Part shown: one piece after another, positions 1 to 7,489 of the stretch
How positions within the stretch are numbered: the first letter of the stretch is position 1
Layout of the letters: every line of letters begins with the position of its first letter
Assembly: GCA_030950865.1 (NCBI GenBank)
Contig: JAUZQR010000426.1
Span: 1-8,988, forward strand
From: Mariprofundaceae bacterium
GTDB taxonomy: Bacteria > Pseudomonadota > Zetaproteobacteria > Mariprofundales > Mariprofundaceae
Length of the DNA: 8,988 nucleotides
Reading direction: 5' to 3'
The notes under the pieces: model-generated
The model's input: the letters and a program-made list of their open reading frames with translations, nothing else
Database searches by the model: none
What the model was told of the DNA's origin: nothing
Position numbers and translations under genes: made by a program

Positions 1-156
1 TGAACCTGCATCGACCAAACGAATGGCAAGAGAGCCTTGGAAACGTTTTTTAACCGTGACCTTTAGTTGGTTTCCCAATACTTCAAAATCTTGATTGCGA
101 GCAAGTGGTTCGGTAATGGTGCCTACTTTCATGATTTGATGTAAAATTCTTAACAT
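1..156 (-). CDS. hyfI: HyfI-like (NuoB-type) Fe-S small subunit, N-terminal fragment
   Basis: This is the first 52 codons of a gene that leaves the window at its left edge. The translation begins MLRILHQIMKVGTITEPL and ends at ...SLAIRLVDAGS. In NuoB/HyfI proteins that stretch comes directly before the CxGCE motif that starts the [4Fe-4S] (N2-type) ligand set, so the cluster ligands lie just outside the window. By homology the subunit passes electrons to or from the HyfG-like subunit at the membrane interface. The ATG at 154-156 is chosen because a GAGG ribosome-binding site sits 7 bases upstream and overlaps the hyfG stop codon. The gap to hyfG is 9 bases, making it the only junction in the operon that is not an ATGA overlap. 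Identification rests on a short N-terminus plus its operon position. A NuoB of true complex I is much less likely in this gene order. Confidence 0.8.
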   Translation of the reverse strand, partial: MLRILHQIMKVGTITEPLARNQDFEVLGNQLKVTVKKRFQGSLAIRLVDAGS

Positions 157-165
157 ATCAGAGCC

Positions 166-1773
166 TCACAGGTCATTGCCTGCATACGAGCAGTTGAATG
201 ATTTATTCACCAAGGGGAAATCTGGTACAGGCACGGTGCGTACAGCCAGCTCCAAGCCTAGCCAGTTAACGGCAGACGGATCACGGACAAAATAGCGATC
301 AATCAGTCCATCTTTATTAAAGCGTACCCATGCAGCAATTTCACCACGCCAGCCTTCAATAGCAGTAAAACCTGATATTCCTGCTTGTGGTGCTTCCCAT
401 TGGGTTTGAATTTCACCTTCTGGAAGCTCCTCCAAGAGCTGGGTAATCATGCGTGAGGAGTTAGCAATTTCTTCAAATCTAACCCAAACGCGAGTGGAAA
501 CACCCCCAAGCTTACCTTGTGGAGTAGGGATATCGAGATCATTATAAGGTGCATAAGCTTCTTCAATACGTTCATCAGGATAATGCCCTGATGCTCGCCC
601 GACATAACCCAATAAACCAATATCTTTTGCATCATTGACACTAACAATGCCCGCGCCAATCACGCGCTGTTGAATGGATGGTGTATCAGCATATATATCA
701 CGCAAACGTTCAACCTCTGCCGCAATATTGCGAGTTTGCTGTATGAGTTGTCGGCACGTTTTAGCACTCAAATCATAAGCCACACCACCGATAGTCAACG
801 TATCCATCAATAAACGATGCTCAAAGACTTTGGCATGCAAACGTGCCATATCTTCACGCAAGCGTGAGCATTGCACATGCATAAATGCAAAAGCCGCATC
901 ATTACAAATTGCACCAATATCACCAATATGATTGGCAATGCGTTCTCGTTCGCACAAGATGCCACGAATATAACTAGCTCGTTTGGGAATGCTGATGTTA
1001 GCGGCATATTCACAGGCTTGAGCAAAAGCCCAGCTATGCCCGACAGTAGAATCACCAGAAATTCGAGATGCCAGTTTTAGCCCATCATCAACATTGCGAC
1101 CTTGCATGGCTTTTTCGATGCCTTTATGCACATAGCCCAAGCGTTCTTCCATGTTTAGAATCTTTTCACCCACAGCCAAGAAGCGGAAATGTCCTGGTTC
1201 AATGATTCCCGCATGCACAGGGCCGACAGGGATTTCATACACGCATTCACTATCACAAGGCACATAATCATAATCAATATCTACGCGATTGGAATCAGAC
1301 ATTAAGGGTGTTTTACCATCAAAATCATGTATCAAGGGCGTTGCATTTTCAGGCCAATGTTCGTGTTTGATCCATAATCTAGCATCGGAAATATTTTGTA
1401 TTTGGATGCCAAACATATCTTGTATGTGGCGCTCCATACGACAAGCAGAGATGTAATGTGAGCTAATGCTAGGGATTTCTAAATTTTCTAAGCTAACAGT
1501 TGTCCGCAATACGACATGGCGGTGTTCTGGATGGGCAAAAGCCATATAGCTGTATAACTGTGTTTGATCATCATGATGACCTGCTTGTGCTGCCCACACA
1601 GCAACCAAACGCATATCCAAACGTTTGGCCTCTTCAGCAGCATGCGCCCAGTCCAAACGTCTGATTTCCAAGCATGGCATATGGGCTGGGTGATGATCTT
1701 CAAGGTATTGCGAATGAATGCCATGATCGCCCAAGCGTTCAGCAAACCATGTATTGTTTACGACATTAGTCAT
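166..1773 (-). CDS. hyfG: HyfG-like large subunit (NuoC-NuoD fusion) lacking NiFe-binding cysteines
   Basis: This is a 535-residue hydrophilic subunit. Residues 1 to about 155 form a NuoC/30-kDa-like domain (MERHIQDMFGI at 112-122, followed by the PLIHDF segment). The rest is NuoD/hydrogenase large-subunit-like (GPVHAGIIEPGHFRF at 184-198, VHKGIEKAMQGR at 215-226). In NiFe hydrogenases the next motif is CGIC; here it is SGDS (239-242), followed by the conserved TVGH. The C-terminus, where DPCxxC is expected, reads NCSYAGNDL (527-535). One cysteine (528) is present but no CxxC pair, so NiFe binding is not expected. This matches Ehr-type complexes, so electron transfer with an unknown partner is more likely than H2 chemistry. 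I chose the ATG at 1773 over an in-frame ATG at 1815 because it gives the same ATGA overlap with hyfF as every upstream junction and starts at a family-like N-terminus. A CDSEC motif (173-177) in the interdomain linker is unusual. Confidence 0.9.
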   Translation of the reverse strand: MTNVVNNTWFAERLGDHGIHSQYLEDHHPAHMPCLEIRRLDWAHAAEEAKRLDMRLVAVWAAQAGHHDDQTQLYSYMAFAHPEHRHVVLRTTVSLENLEIPSISSHYISACRMERHIQDMFGIQIQNISDARLWIKHEHWPENATPLIHDFDGKTPLMSDSNRVDIDYDYVPCDSECVYEIPVGPVHAGIIEPGHFRFLAVGEKILNMEERLGYVHKGIEKAMQGRNVDDGLKLASRISGDSTVGHSWAFAQACEYAANISIPKRASYIRGILCERERIANHIGDIGAICNDAAFAFMHVQCSRLREDMARLHAKVFEHRLLMDTLTIGGVAYDLSAKTCRQLIQQTRNIAAEVERLRDIYADTPSIQQRVIGAGIVSVNDAKDIGLLGYVGRASGHYPDERIEEAYAPYNDLDIPTPQGKLGGVSTRVWVRFEEIANSSRMITQLLEELPEGEIQTQWEAPQAGISGFTAIEGWRGEIAAWVRFNKDGLIDRYFVRDPSAVNWLGLELAVRTVPVPDFPLVNKSFNCSYAGNDL

Positions 1774-3233
1774 ACAGTTCCCGCTGTAATTAAGGCTGCA
1801 GCTTGATGATACCAATGAGCCAAAAATGTTGGTATAGCTAGTCCTAAAAGTAATGCTAAACCAAAATGAACATACACGGGTGTCATATTTACATGCACTG
1901 CTTTGGCGTGTTCCGGCGCTTCACCGTAAACCATCGGTTGTACAAAACGGAATAAGCCTCCCATAGCAATCAACAAGCCCAATAATAAGGGGATGCAAAG
2001 CCAAGGGTAAGATTCTAGCGTGGCAGTAAAGAGCAAGAATTCACTCATAAAGACAGCAAAGGGTGGAAATCCTGCAATCGCAGCCGTACCAATCAACAAG
2101 CCCCAACCAATACCAGGATGGTGATAAATCAAACCGCGAATTTCAGCCATTTTTTGCGTACCCATGATTTGTGCAGCATGCCCAACCGTAAAAAATATAC
2201 CTGATTTTACCAAGGAGTGCACCGTCATATGCAACAATGCTGCGAATGCTGCTAAGGGTGTGCCGATACCAAACGCAAAGGTCATCAATGCCATATGTTC
2301 AATGGATGAGAAAGAAAACATGCGTTTAATGTCGCGTTGTTTGTGCAATGACATGGCTGCAACCAGCAAGGAAATCATGCCAAAGCCCATCATGATATGA
2401 CCTGCCATATCGCTATTCGTGGAACCATCTACGAGCATTTTGAAACGTACCAAGGCATACAAAGCAAGGTTGAGCAATAATCCTGATAACACAGCCGATA
2501 CAGGGGTAGGGCCTTCACCATGAGCATCGGGCAACCAAGCATGCATGGGAACCAAGCCAACCTTGGTGCCATAACCAACCATTAAGAAACAAAAAGCAAT
2601 GCCCATAACAGTGGGGTCAAGGTCGCCAGCATGGGCATAAAGCAATGACCAAGTTAGTGCTTCATTGCCATGCCCAAACACTGTTGATGATGTAAAAAAG
2701 ACCAAAATCGTGCCGAATAATGCTAAGGCAATGCCCATGCCGCATAAGATGAAATATTTCCAAGCCGCAGCAATGGAGGCTGGGGTACGATACAGAGACA
2801 CCAAAAGTACCGTTGCCAAGGTCGCAAGCTCCAAAGATACCCAAAGCACACCGATATTGTTGCTTGTAAAACCCAATAACATACCAAACTGAAAGAGTTG
2901 ATACATGCTGTGATATAAACGCATACGGCGTTCATTCACACGTCCAATGCCCAATTCATGTTGCATATAGGGCTTGGAAAAGATGGTTGTGGTCATGCCA
3001 ACAAAAGCGGTGAGAGAGACCAAAAACACATTATAGGAATCTAGATAAAACCAATTTTGCATGGCATGAACTGAATCTTTTCCTAGTACTTCAAAAGCCA
3101 GAAATAGGCTAAATATAAAGGTCAACGATGATGTCAGTATATTAAGCTTGGCTGCAAGTTTTGGATTACGGATGATGCCCAAGAGTAAGCCGCCCAACAA
3201 TGGGGTTAAGAGTGTGGCAAGAAAGAAGTTCAT
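1770..3233 (-). CDS. hyfF: HyfF-like antiporter-type proton-translocating membrane subunit
   Basis: This is a 487-residue polytopic protein of the proton-conducting membrane transporter family (NuoL/M/N, MrpA/D). Visible family marks are the helix-5 glutamate (E135, in WVSLELATL), the lysine of the broken helix (K224, in GYGTKVGLVPMHAWLPDAH) and the following GPTPVSAVLSGLLLN segment. Also present are paired histidines (H335, H339) with K343, and GFPPFAVFMSEFL ending in E398. The residue equivalent to the second channel lysine of HyfB (K253) is Asn255, so the two antiporter-like subunits differ in their charged relay. In the complex it should sit in the membrane arm and move H+ or Na+ in response to redox-driven conformational change. 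It overlaps hyfE upstream and hyfG downstream by ATGA, and an AAGGA lies 9 bases before its ATG. The family is certain. The HyfF assignment over a NuoN-like one rests on the operon order. Confidence 0.9.
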   Translation of the reverse strand: MNFFLATLLTPLLGGLLLGIIRNPKLAAKLNILTSSLTFIFSLFLAFEVLGKDSVHAMQNWFYLDSYNVFLVSLTAFVGMTTTIFSKPYMQHELGIGRVNERRMRLYHSMYQLFQFGMLLGFTSNNIGVLWVSLELATLATVLLVSLYRTPASIAAAWKYFILCGMGIALALFGTILVFFTSSTVFGHGNEALTWSLLYAHAGDLDPTVMGIAFCFLMVGYGTKVGLVPMHAWLPDAHGEGPTPVSAVLSGLLLNLALYALVRFKMLVDGSTNSDMAGHIMMGFGMISLLVAAMSLHKQRDIKRMFSFSSIEHMALMTFAFGIGTPLAAFAALLHMTVHSLVKSGIFFTVGHAAQIMGTQKMAEIRGLIYHHPGIGWGLLIGTAAIAGFPPFAVFMSEFLLFTATLESYPWLCIPLLLGLLIAMGGLFRFVQPMVYGEAPEHAKAVHVNMTPVYVHFGLALLLGLAIPTFLAHWYHQAAALITAGTV

Positions 3234-3907
3234 TCGTCTTCATCCTTATGGATTAACGAGGCATTGAGGGTATCAATTTCCATGGAATCAAAGGTGTTGC
3301 GAATTTGAAAGAAAAACAGCCCAAAAATAAGTGCGGCAATCAATACATCAAAGGCAATACCAATTTCTACCACCAAAGGCATACCATTGGTCGCACCAAT
3401 GGCGGCAAAGAACAGTGAGTTTTCCACGGCTAAGAAGCCAATAACTTGGGTGATGGCTTTTTTGCGGGTAATCATCATCAACATGCTTAAAAGCACGCAA
3501 GCTGTGGCGATTGCCATGGAGTTTCGTGTCATTAAATCAGAGGTGACTTCAATAGGCTGAATAATATGGAAAGCAAAGAGGGTGACAGTGATGGCAATAA
3601 TGACTGTAAGCCCACTATTCATCAGAGGTTCGACTTCACGATGCACATGCAGCTTGCGAATCACACGCCATAGCATCCAAGGTAACAGCAAGCCTTTAAG
3701 TAAAAAAGTCATAATTGCGGATATATATAATTCATGTTCACCTGAACTGTAGGCAACCACGGCAGCCGTAGCGGCGAGTAACAAACCTTGCGCAGCAAAC
3801 CAATGCAACACGGAGAGCATACGGTGTTGTGCCAATAGGGCAAAGGAAATAAGTAGCGTCAAAGCAGCCATGCCATCAATGATTTGTTGAGCAAACGAGG
3901 CACTCAT
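3230..3907 (-). CDS. hyfE: HyfE-like (NuoK-related) small membrane subunit
   Basis: This is a 225-residue membrane protein with about six to seven hydrophobic segments, similar in length to E. coli HyfE. The C-terminal half carries the NuoK-like features: a glutamate in GFLAVENSLFFAAIG (E162) and another in VEIGIAFDVLIA (E181). These correspond in pattern to the buried glutamates that complex I NuoK uses for proton transfer. A charged loop (WRVIRKLHVHREVEP, about 80-94) separates the two halves. It should link the NuoH-like HyfC to the antiporter-like subunits and form part of the ion path through the membrane. The tail (HKDEDE) is acidic and probably exposed. A strong AGAGGTGG ribosome-binding site precedes the ATG, which also overlaps the hyfC stop as ATGA. 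Family and operon place are consistent, and no residue looks disrupted. Confidence 0.88.
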   Translation of the reverse strand: MSASFAQQIIDGMAALTLLISFALLAQHRMLSVLHWFAAQGLLLAATAAVVAYSSGEHELYISAIMTFLLKGLLLPWMLWRVIRKLHVHREVEPLMNSGLTVIIAITVTLFAFHIIQPIEVTSDLMTRNSMAIATACVLLSMLMMITRKKAITQVIGFLAVENSLFFAAIGATNGMPLVVEIGIAFDVLIAALIFGLFFFQIRNTFDSMEIDTLNASLIHKDEDE

Positions 3908-4851
3908 ACACCCACCTCTAGCATATAATGAATCATCAAGCCCAAGAATGATAAAACAAAGGCTGTGCCTAAATATTGTGGCACTTCAAATAAGCGTAGT
4001 TTGGCAAGGGATGTCTCAAAAACAGCCAAGATAATCAGTAAACCCATCAGCTTGAATAACCATATTACCAAAGCCAAGGCAACGCCAATCAATGAGGCTT
4101 CACTACTAATGCCCCAAGGCATAAATAAATCAATAATCAGTGTGGCAAAGAGTAATAATTTCACCATGGAAGCCCATTCCATCAAGGCTAGATGTCGCCC
4201 TGAATACTCCAACAACATAGCTTCATGAATCATGGTGAGTTCCAAATGTGTGGTTGGGTTATCAATAGGAATACGACCTGTTTCTGCGATAGTAATCATT
4301 AACATGGCAGCCAAAGCAAAAGCGATGGAGGGTTGAATCAATAATGGGGTTGTTAGCGTGTGTGTAACCATGGTGGTAATGTTGGTGCTGTGTGCGCCAA
4401 TGGCTAACACCAAGACGCTCATTAACATGGCTGGCTCTGCCAGTGCTGAAAAGGTCATTTCACGGCTGGAGCCCATGCCACCAAAGGCCGTGCCAATATC
4501 CATGCCAGCCAAAGCCAAGAAAAAACGTGCTAGGGCAAGCAATGCGACCAATGCAATAACATCAGCGGTGAGTGATAAAGGCGTGTGGAGTAATAATGCA
4601 GGGGCAACGCTTGCTGCCATGACTGTTGCGGTAAAGACTACATAAGGCGTAAAGCGAAATATCCATGAGGCATGTTCGGCCAAGACCACTTCTTTGGCGA
4701 ATAACTTCCGAATATCACGCCACGGCTGCATGATGCCTGCACCATGTCTGTTTTGCAGACGGGCTTTGACGGTCGACAGAAAACCTGCGACCAACGGTGC
4801 CAGCAAGACCATTAAAAGGGCTTGAAAACATTGAAAAAATACTGAACTCAT
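3904..4851 (-). CDS. hyfC: HyfC-like (NuoH-related) membrane connector subunit
   Basis: This is a 315-residue membrane protein of the NuoH/HycD/HyfC family, which joins the redox subunits to the ion-pumping arm. Recognisable parts are RHGAGIMQPWRDIRKLF (35-51) with an acidic residue soon after (E54), and D118 with GGMGSSREMTFSALAEP (124-140). The acidic-rich cytoplasmic loop has E190, TGRIPIDNPTTHLELTMIHE (191-210) and E215 in LLEYSG, followed by a late glutamate E279 in AVFETSLAKLRLFEVP. In complex I this loop lines the quinone cavity and starts the proton path. In formate hydrogenlyase the equivalent surface couples to the large subunit. All acidic positions I would expect are retained, so the coupling machinery appears intact even though the NiFe site is missing. 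Length agrees with E. coli HyfC. The gene overlaps both neighbours by ATGA. Confidence 0.92.
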   Translation of the reverse strand: MSSVFFQCFQALLMVLLAPLVAGFLSTVKARLQNRHGAGIMQPWRDIRKLFAKEVVLAEHASWIFRFTPYVVFTATVMAASVAPALLLHTPLSLTADVIALVALLALARFFLALAGMDIGTAFGGMGSSREMTFSALAEPAMLMSVLVLAIGAHSTNITTMVTHTLTTPLLIQPSIAFALAAMLMITIAETGRIPIDNPTTHLELTMIHEAMLLEYSGRHLALMEWASMVKLLLFATLIIDLFMPWGISSEASLIGVALALVIWLFKLMGLLIILAVFETSLAKLRLFEVPQYLGTAFVLSFLGLMIHYMLEVGV

Positions 4852-6884
4852 GCGAAAACTGCCAAAAGAAGTAGGACTGTGGCAAAAGTATAAGTCAAAT
4901 AAGCATGAATGCCGCGCTGATGTTCATGGCGAATGGCTTTGGCAACCCACAGTGTAACATGCCCAATCGGTTGATAGAGGTGTTTTACTGCCATATCGCT
5001 GACATGCACCACATATTTTACGCGTGTAGTGAGCAATGGGTGCTCATGCCGCTCTGCATGTTCATGCTCATCAGGCTGGTAGAGATCTGTAAAAATACGG
5101 CGTAATGGTTGTGAGAAACTGGTCGCATTGTATTGCATGCGTGCATGGGTATGCGGATTGCCACAACTCCACATTTTAGAGCGGCGAATTGTTGTTCCTT
5201 TTGGATGTAACCACCAAAATGCCACCCCGCCAAGTAGCAATATACCAAATAATATAATGGGAGCAGAATATGATGCATGGGCTGCATCTATGGGTGTGAG
5301 CCATAACCATTGTGTGGCATCGATAGCTTGCCCATTGGCTGCGGATGTTAGCGATGTATGCAATAACAGTTGCGGAACATGATCAATGATTGGAATAAAA
5401 ATAGCAGGTAACACACCAAGCAACAAACAACACAACGCAGGAATTGCCATGCCTACTAGCATCCAACTATCGACTTCTTTGGCATTGGCAGCAATGTTAC
5501 TACGTGCATGGCCTAAAAAAACCACACCAAAGACTTTGACAAAACATGTGGCGGCCAAAGCTCCTGCCAATGCCAGCATGGCGGCAGAAAAAGGCACGAT
5601 GGCGGTAAGCAATGCTCCACCCAATTGTGGTGCCATCAAGGCTGTTTGAAAGATTAGCCATTCAGAAACAAAGCCATTAAATGGTGGCAAGGCAGAAATG
5701 GAAATACAGGCAACTAAAAATAGTGCCGCAGTCCAAGGCATACGATGAATTAAACCGCCCATGGCTTCCATATTACGTGAACCTGTGCTGTGCAATACCG
5801 CGCCTGCTCCCATAAAGAGTAAACCTTTAAACAGTGCATGATTGATGGTGTGGTACAAGGCTGCAATCAAACCTAGGGCGGCAAGCGTGTTGTGATCAAA
5901 ATGAGCCAACAACATCGCTAATCCCAAACCAATAAGAATAATACCAATATTTTCAATCGAGTGATAAGCCAGTAAACGTTTGAGATCATGCTGTTGCAAT
6001 GCCATTAACACACCCGAAACTGCTGAGCTTGAGCCTGCTGCCAATACCAACGCACCCCACCACCATTGAAAATCACCGCTACCCATCAAATCCCAAGTGA
6101 TACGAATAAAACCAAAAATAGCGACCTTGAGCATGATGCCACTCATTAATGCTGATACATTCGATGGTGCAACAGGGTGAGCGTCGGGCAACCAGCCATG
6201 CATGGGAACCACACCTGCTTTGGTGCCAAAACCAAACCCTGCCAATAAAAATGCTATAGAAGCCCAAAGTGGTGATAATTGTGCATCACGCATGGTAGAA
6301 AATTCAAAGGAGCCTGATGTTGCATATAAGGTAGCAAAACTGCCCATAATCAATAGCCCAGCCATATGTGCCATCAGTAAATAAATAAAGCCTGCTTTGC
6401 GATTTTCAGGATGTTGGTGTTCATGGGTCACTAGAAAATACGATGATACACTCATCAATTCCCAAAACAGCATAAAGGTGAAGGCATCATCAGAGAGCAC
6501 CACACCCATCATACCAAGGATAAACAAAGGCAAGAAAATCGCTAATGGTGTAAGGCGTTTTTCATGTCTTAAATAACCTTGTGAATAAATAGCTACAGGC
6601 AATACCAAGGAGCCAATCACCAATAAAAAGAAAGCACCTAATGCATCTAGGCGCAGGTGCATGGGCAGCCAAGGTAACCCAAAAGGTAAAAGGATACTTC
6701 CACCACCATACATAAGCCCTGTAAAACCTGCGACGCAAGAAAAAATACCTGCCAAACCTACCAAGCAGCATAATAATGCACGTTGTATAGTGCGTTGATG
6801 CTGTAACATTGGCGCAGCGATGGCGGCAATAATTACCGTCAAACATGAGAGTAATGAAACATTTAAGGCGAGCGATTGCGTCAT
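4848..6884 (-). CDS. hyfB: HyfB-like antiporter-type proton-translocating membrane subunit
   Basis: This is a 678-residue polytopic membrane protein, close in length to E. coli HyfB. Conserved residues of the NuoL/M/N-Mrp family are visible: E142 in FWELMSVSSYF, K222 in GFGTKAGVVPMHGWLPDAH, K253 in SGIMLKVAIFGFIR, H345/H349 with K353, and E408 in PPFNGFVSEWL. A terminal glutamate at this last site resembles the NuoM pattern more than NuoL. The C-terminal extension (about 555-678) has a soluble stretch with SCGNPHTHARMQYNATSFSQPLRRIF typical of HyfB/HycC, and ends in a final transmembrane helix (about 660-678). Within it, residues 605-616 are strikingly histidine- and acid-rich (DEHEHAERHEHP), with another HEHQ at 653-656. 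The gene overlaps the regulator upstream and hyfC downstream by ATGA. It should form the distal proton channel of the membrane arm. Confidence 0.93.
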   Translation of the reverse strand: MTQSLALNVSLLSCLTVIIAAIAAPMLQHQRTIQRALLCCLVGLAGIFSCVAGFTGLMYGGGSILLPFGLPWLPMHLRLDALGAFFLLVIGSLVLPVAIYSQGYLRHEKRLTPLAIFLPLFILGMMGVVLSDDAFTFMLFWELMSVSSYFLVTHEHQHPENRKAGFIYLLMAHMAGLLIMGSFATLYATSGSFEFSTMRDAQLSPLWASIAFLLAGFGFGTKAGVVPMHGWLPDAHPVAPSNVSALMSGIMLKVAIFGFIRITWDLMGSGDFQWWWGALVLAAGSSSAVSGVLMALQQHDLKRLLAYHSIENIGIILIGLGLAMLLAHFDHNTLAALGLIAALYHTINHALFKGLLFMGAGAVLHSTGSRNMEAMGGLIHRMPWTAALFLVACISISALPPFNGFVSEWLIFQTALMAPQLGGALLTAIVPFSAAMLALAGALAATCFVKVFGVVFLGHARSNIAANAKEVDSWMLVGMAIPALCCLLLGVLPAIFIPIIDHVPQLLLHTSLTSAANGQAIDATQWLWLTPIDAAHASYSAPIILFGILLLGGVAFWWLHPKGTTIRRSKMWSCGNPHTHARMQYNATSFSQPLRRIFTDLYQPDEHEHAERHEHPLLTTRVKYVVHVSDMAVKHLYQPIGHVTLWVAKAIRHEHQRGIHAYLTYTFATVLLLLAVFA

Positions 6885-7441
6885 CGGGAACGCACCATCA
6901 ATAATTCACATGGTGCATCAGATGTATTGCGCCAATTATGTTGTTTGCGAGCATCGTAATACAATGATTGCATTTCAGTGAGGTGATATTCGCGGTTATC
7001 ATATTCCAATAATACATGCCCACTACGAACCCAAACAAAAGCATGAGGGCTTTTGATGCCATATTGCCCCTCTTCAAAGCTTCCGCCCGCATCCAATTGC
7101 ACCAACATAGGCTCAAAACCAATGGGGTGATGCAAAGCAGTGAGTGGAATAAATTGACCACCTTGATTCAGGGCAACCATGGGGCGGTCGTTCAAATCAA
7201 ATATTTCAATATCTTTTTGGTCACCAGTTTCAAGAAAAAATGCAGCAACCGCAATGCCCAAACCGTCGGCAAGCTTTTCTAAGGTTGCCACTGAAGGTGA
7301 GCTTTGCCCTGATTCCAATTGTGATAGGGATGCTGCACTAATACCCGCCTGTTCAGCTAAGGAACGTTGGGATAAGCCTTGTTGTTGGCGCAAGGCTTTT
7401 ATTTTACGACTAATATTTTGCATGGCAAACGCATTATTCAT
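6881..7441 (-). CDS. XRE-family HTH regulator with C-terminal cupin domain
   Basis: This is a 186-residue two-domain regulator. Residues about 11-66 are an HTH_3/XRE DNA-binding domain (IKALRQQQGLSQRSLAEQAG, SLSQLESGQSSPSVATLEKLADGLG). Residues about 105-184 form a cupin_2-like beta barrel (SPHAFVWVRSG, EYHLTEMQSLYYDA, HNWRNTS) expected to sense a small ligand or bind a metal. The ligand cannot be read from sequence. The gene is the first of the operon, and its stop overlaps the hyfB start (ATGA), so regulator and complex are translated together and autoregulation is likely. The start is the weakest point: neither the ATG at 7441 nor the in-frame ATG at 7423 has a recognisable Shine-Dalgarno sequence. 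Family resemblance is to the SutR/PuuR class. It is not related to HyfR/FhlA, the sigma-54 activators of E. coli hyf and hyc. Confidence 0.88.
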   Translation of the reverse strand: MNNAFAMQNISRKIKALRQQQGLSQRSLAEQAGISAASLSQLESGQSSPSVATLEKLADGLGIAVAAFFLETGDQKDIEIFDLNDRPMVALNQGGQFIPLTALHHPIGFEPMLVQLDAGGSFEEGQYGIKSPHAFVWVRSGHVLLEYDNREYHLTEMQSLYYDARKQHNWRNTSDAPCELLMVRSR

Positions 7442-7467
7442 AATAATGTTCAGATGTAAATATTATT
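7442..7467. promoter_or_regulatory. Imperfect palindrome abutting the regulator start; candidate operator
   Basis: A 26-base imperfect inverted repeat (AATAAT ... ATTATT arms at 7442-7447 and 7462-7467) is centred between 7454 and 7455. Ten of its 13 symmetric positions pair. It ends directly against the start codon of the XRE-cupin gene, where XRE repressors commonly bind their own promoter. The region is very AT-rich, so chance symmetry is possible, and binding by the neighbouring regulator is inference only. Confidence 0.3.
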
Positions 7468-7489
7468 TAACACCTTTGCACAGCTATGG

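Noticed and set aside
1774..1815. Upstream in-frame ATG as the start of hyfG (14 extra residues)
   Set aside because: It would give a long overlap with hyfF and a non-family N-terminus, whereas the ATG at 1773 makes the ATGA overlap seen at every other upstream junction.
4358..4645. Plus-strand open frame of about 95 codons inside hyfC
   Set aside because: It is antisense to the NuoH-like gene, with a composition that mirrors the complement of membrane-helix codons.
1..6884. A functional NiFe hydrogenase-4 or formate hydrogenlyase
   Set aside because: The large subunit lacks the paired cysteines needed for the NiFe site, and no hydrogenase maturation gene, formate dehydrogenase or large-subunit C-terminal processing extension is seen.
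1..6884. A respiratory complex I (nuo) operon
   Set aside because: The gene order, the NuoC-NuoD fusion, the HyfE-type 225-residue subunit and the long C-terminal extension of HyfB match hydrogenase-4-type operons, and NuoE/F/G/I/J genes are absent.
4848..6884. DabB-type subunit of a bicarbonate uptake system
   Set aside because: DabB is also a NuoL-like protein, but here the gene is followed by hyfC/E/F/G/I and no DabA is present.
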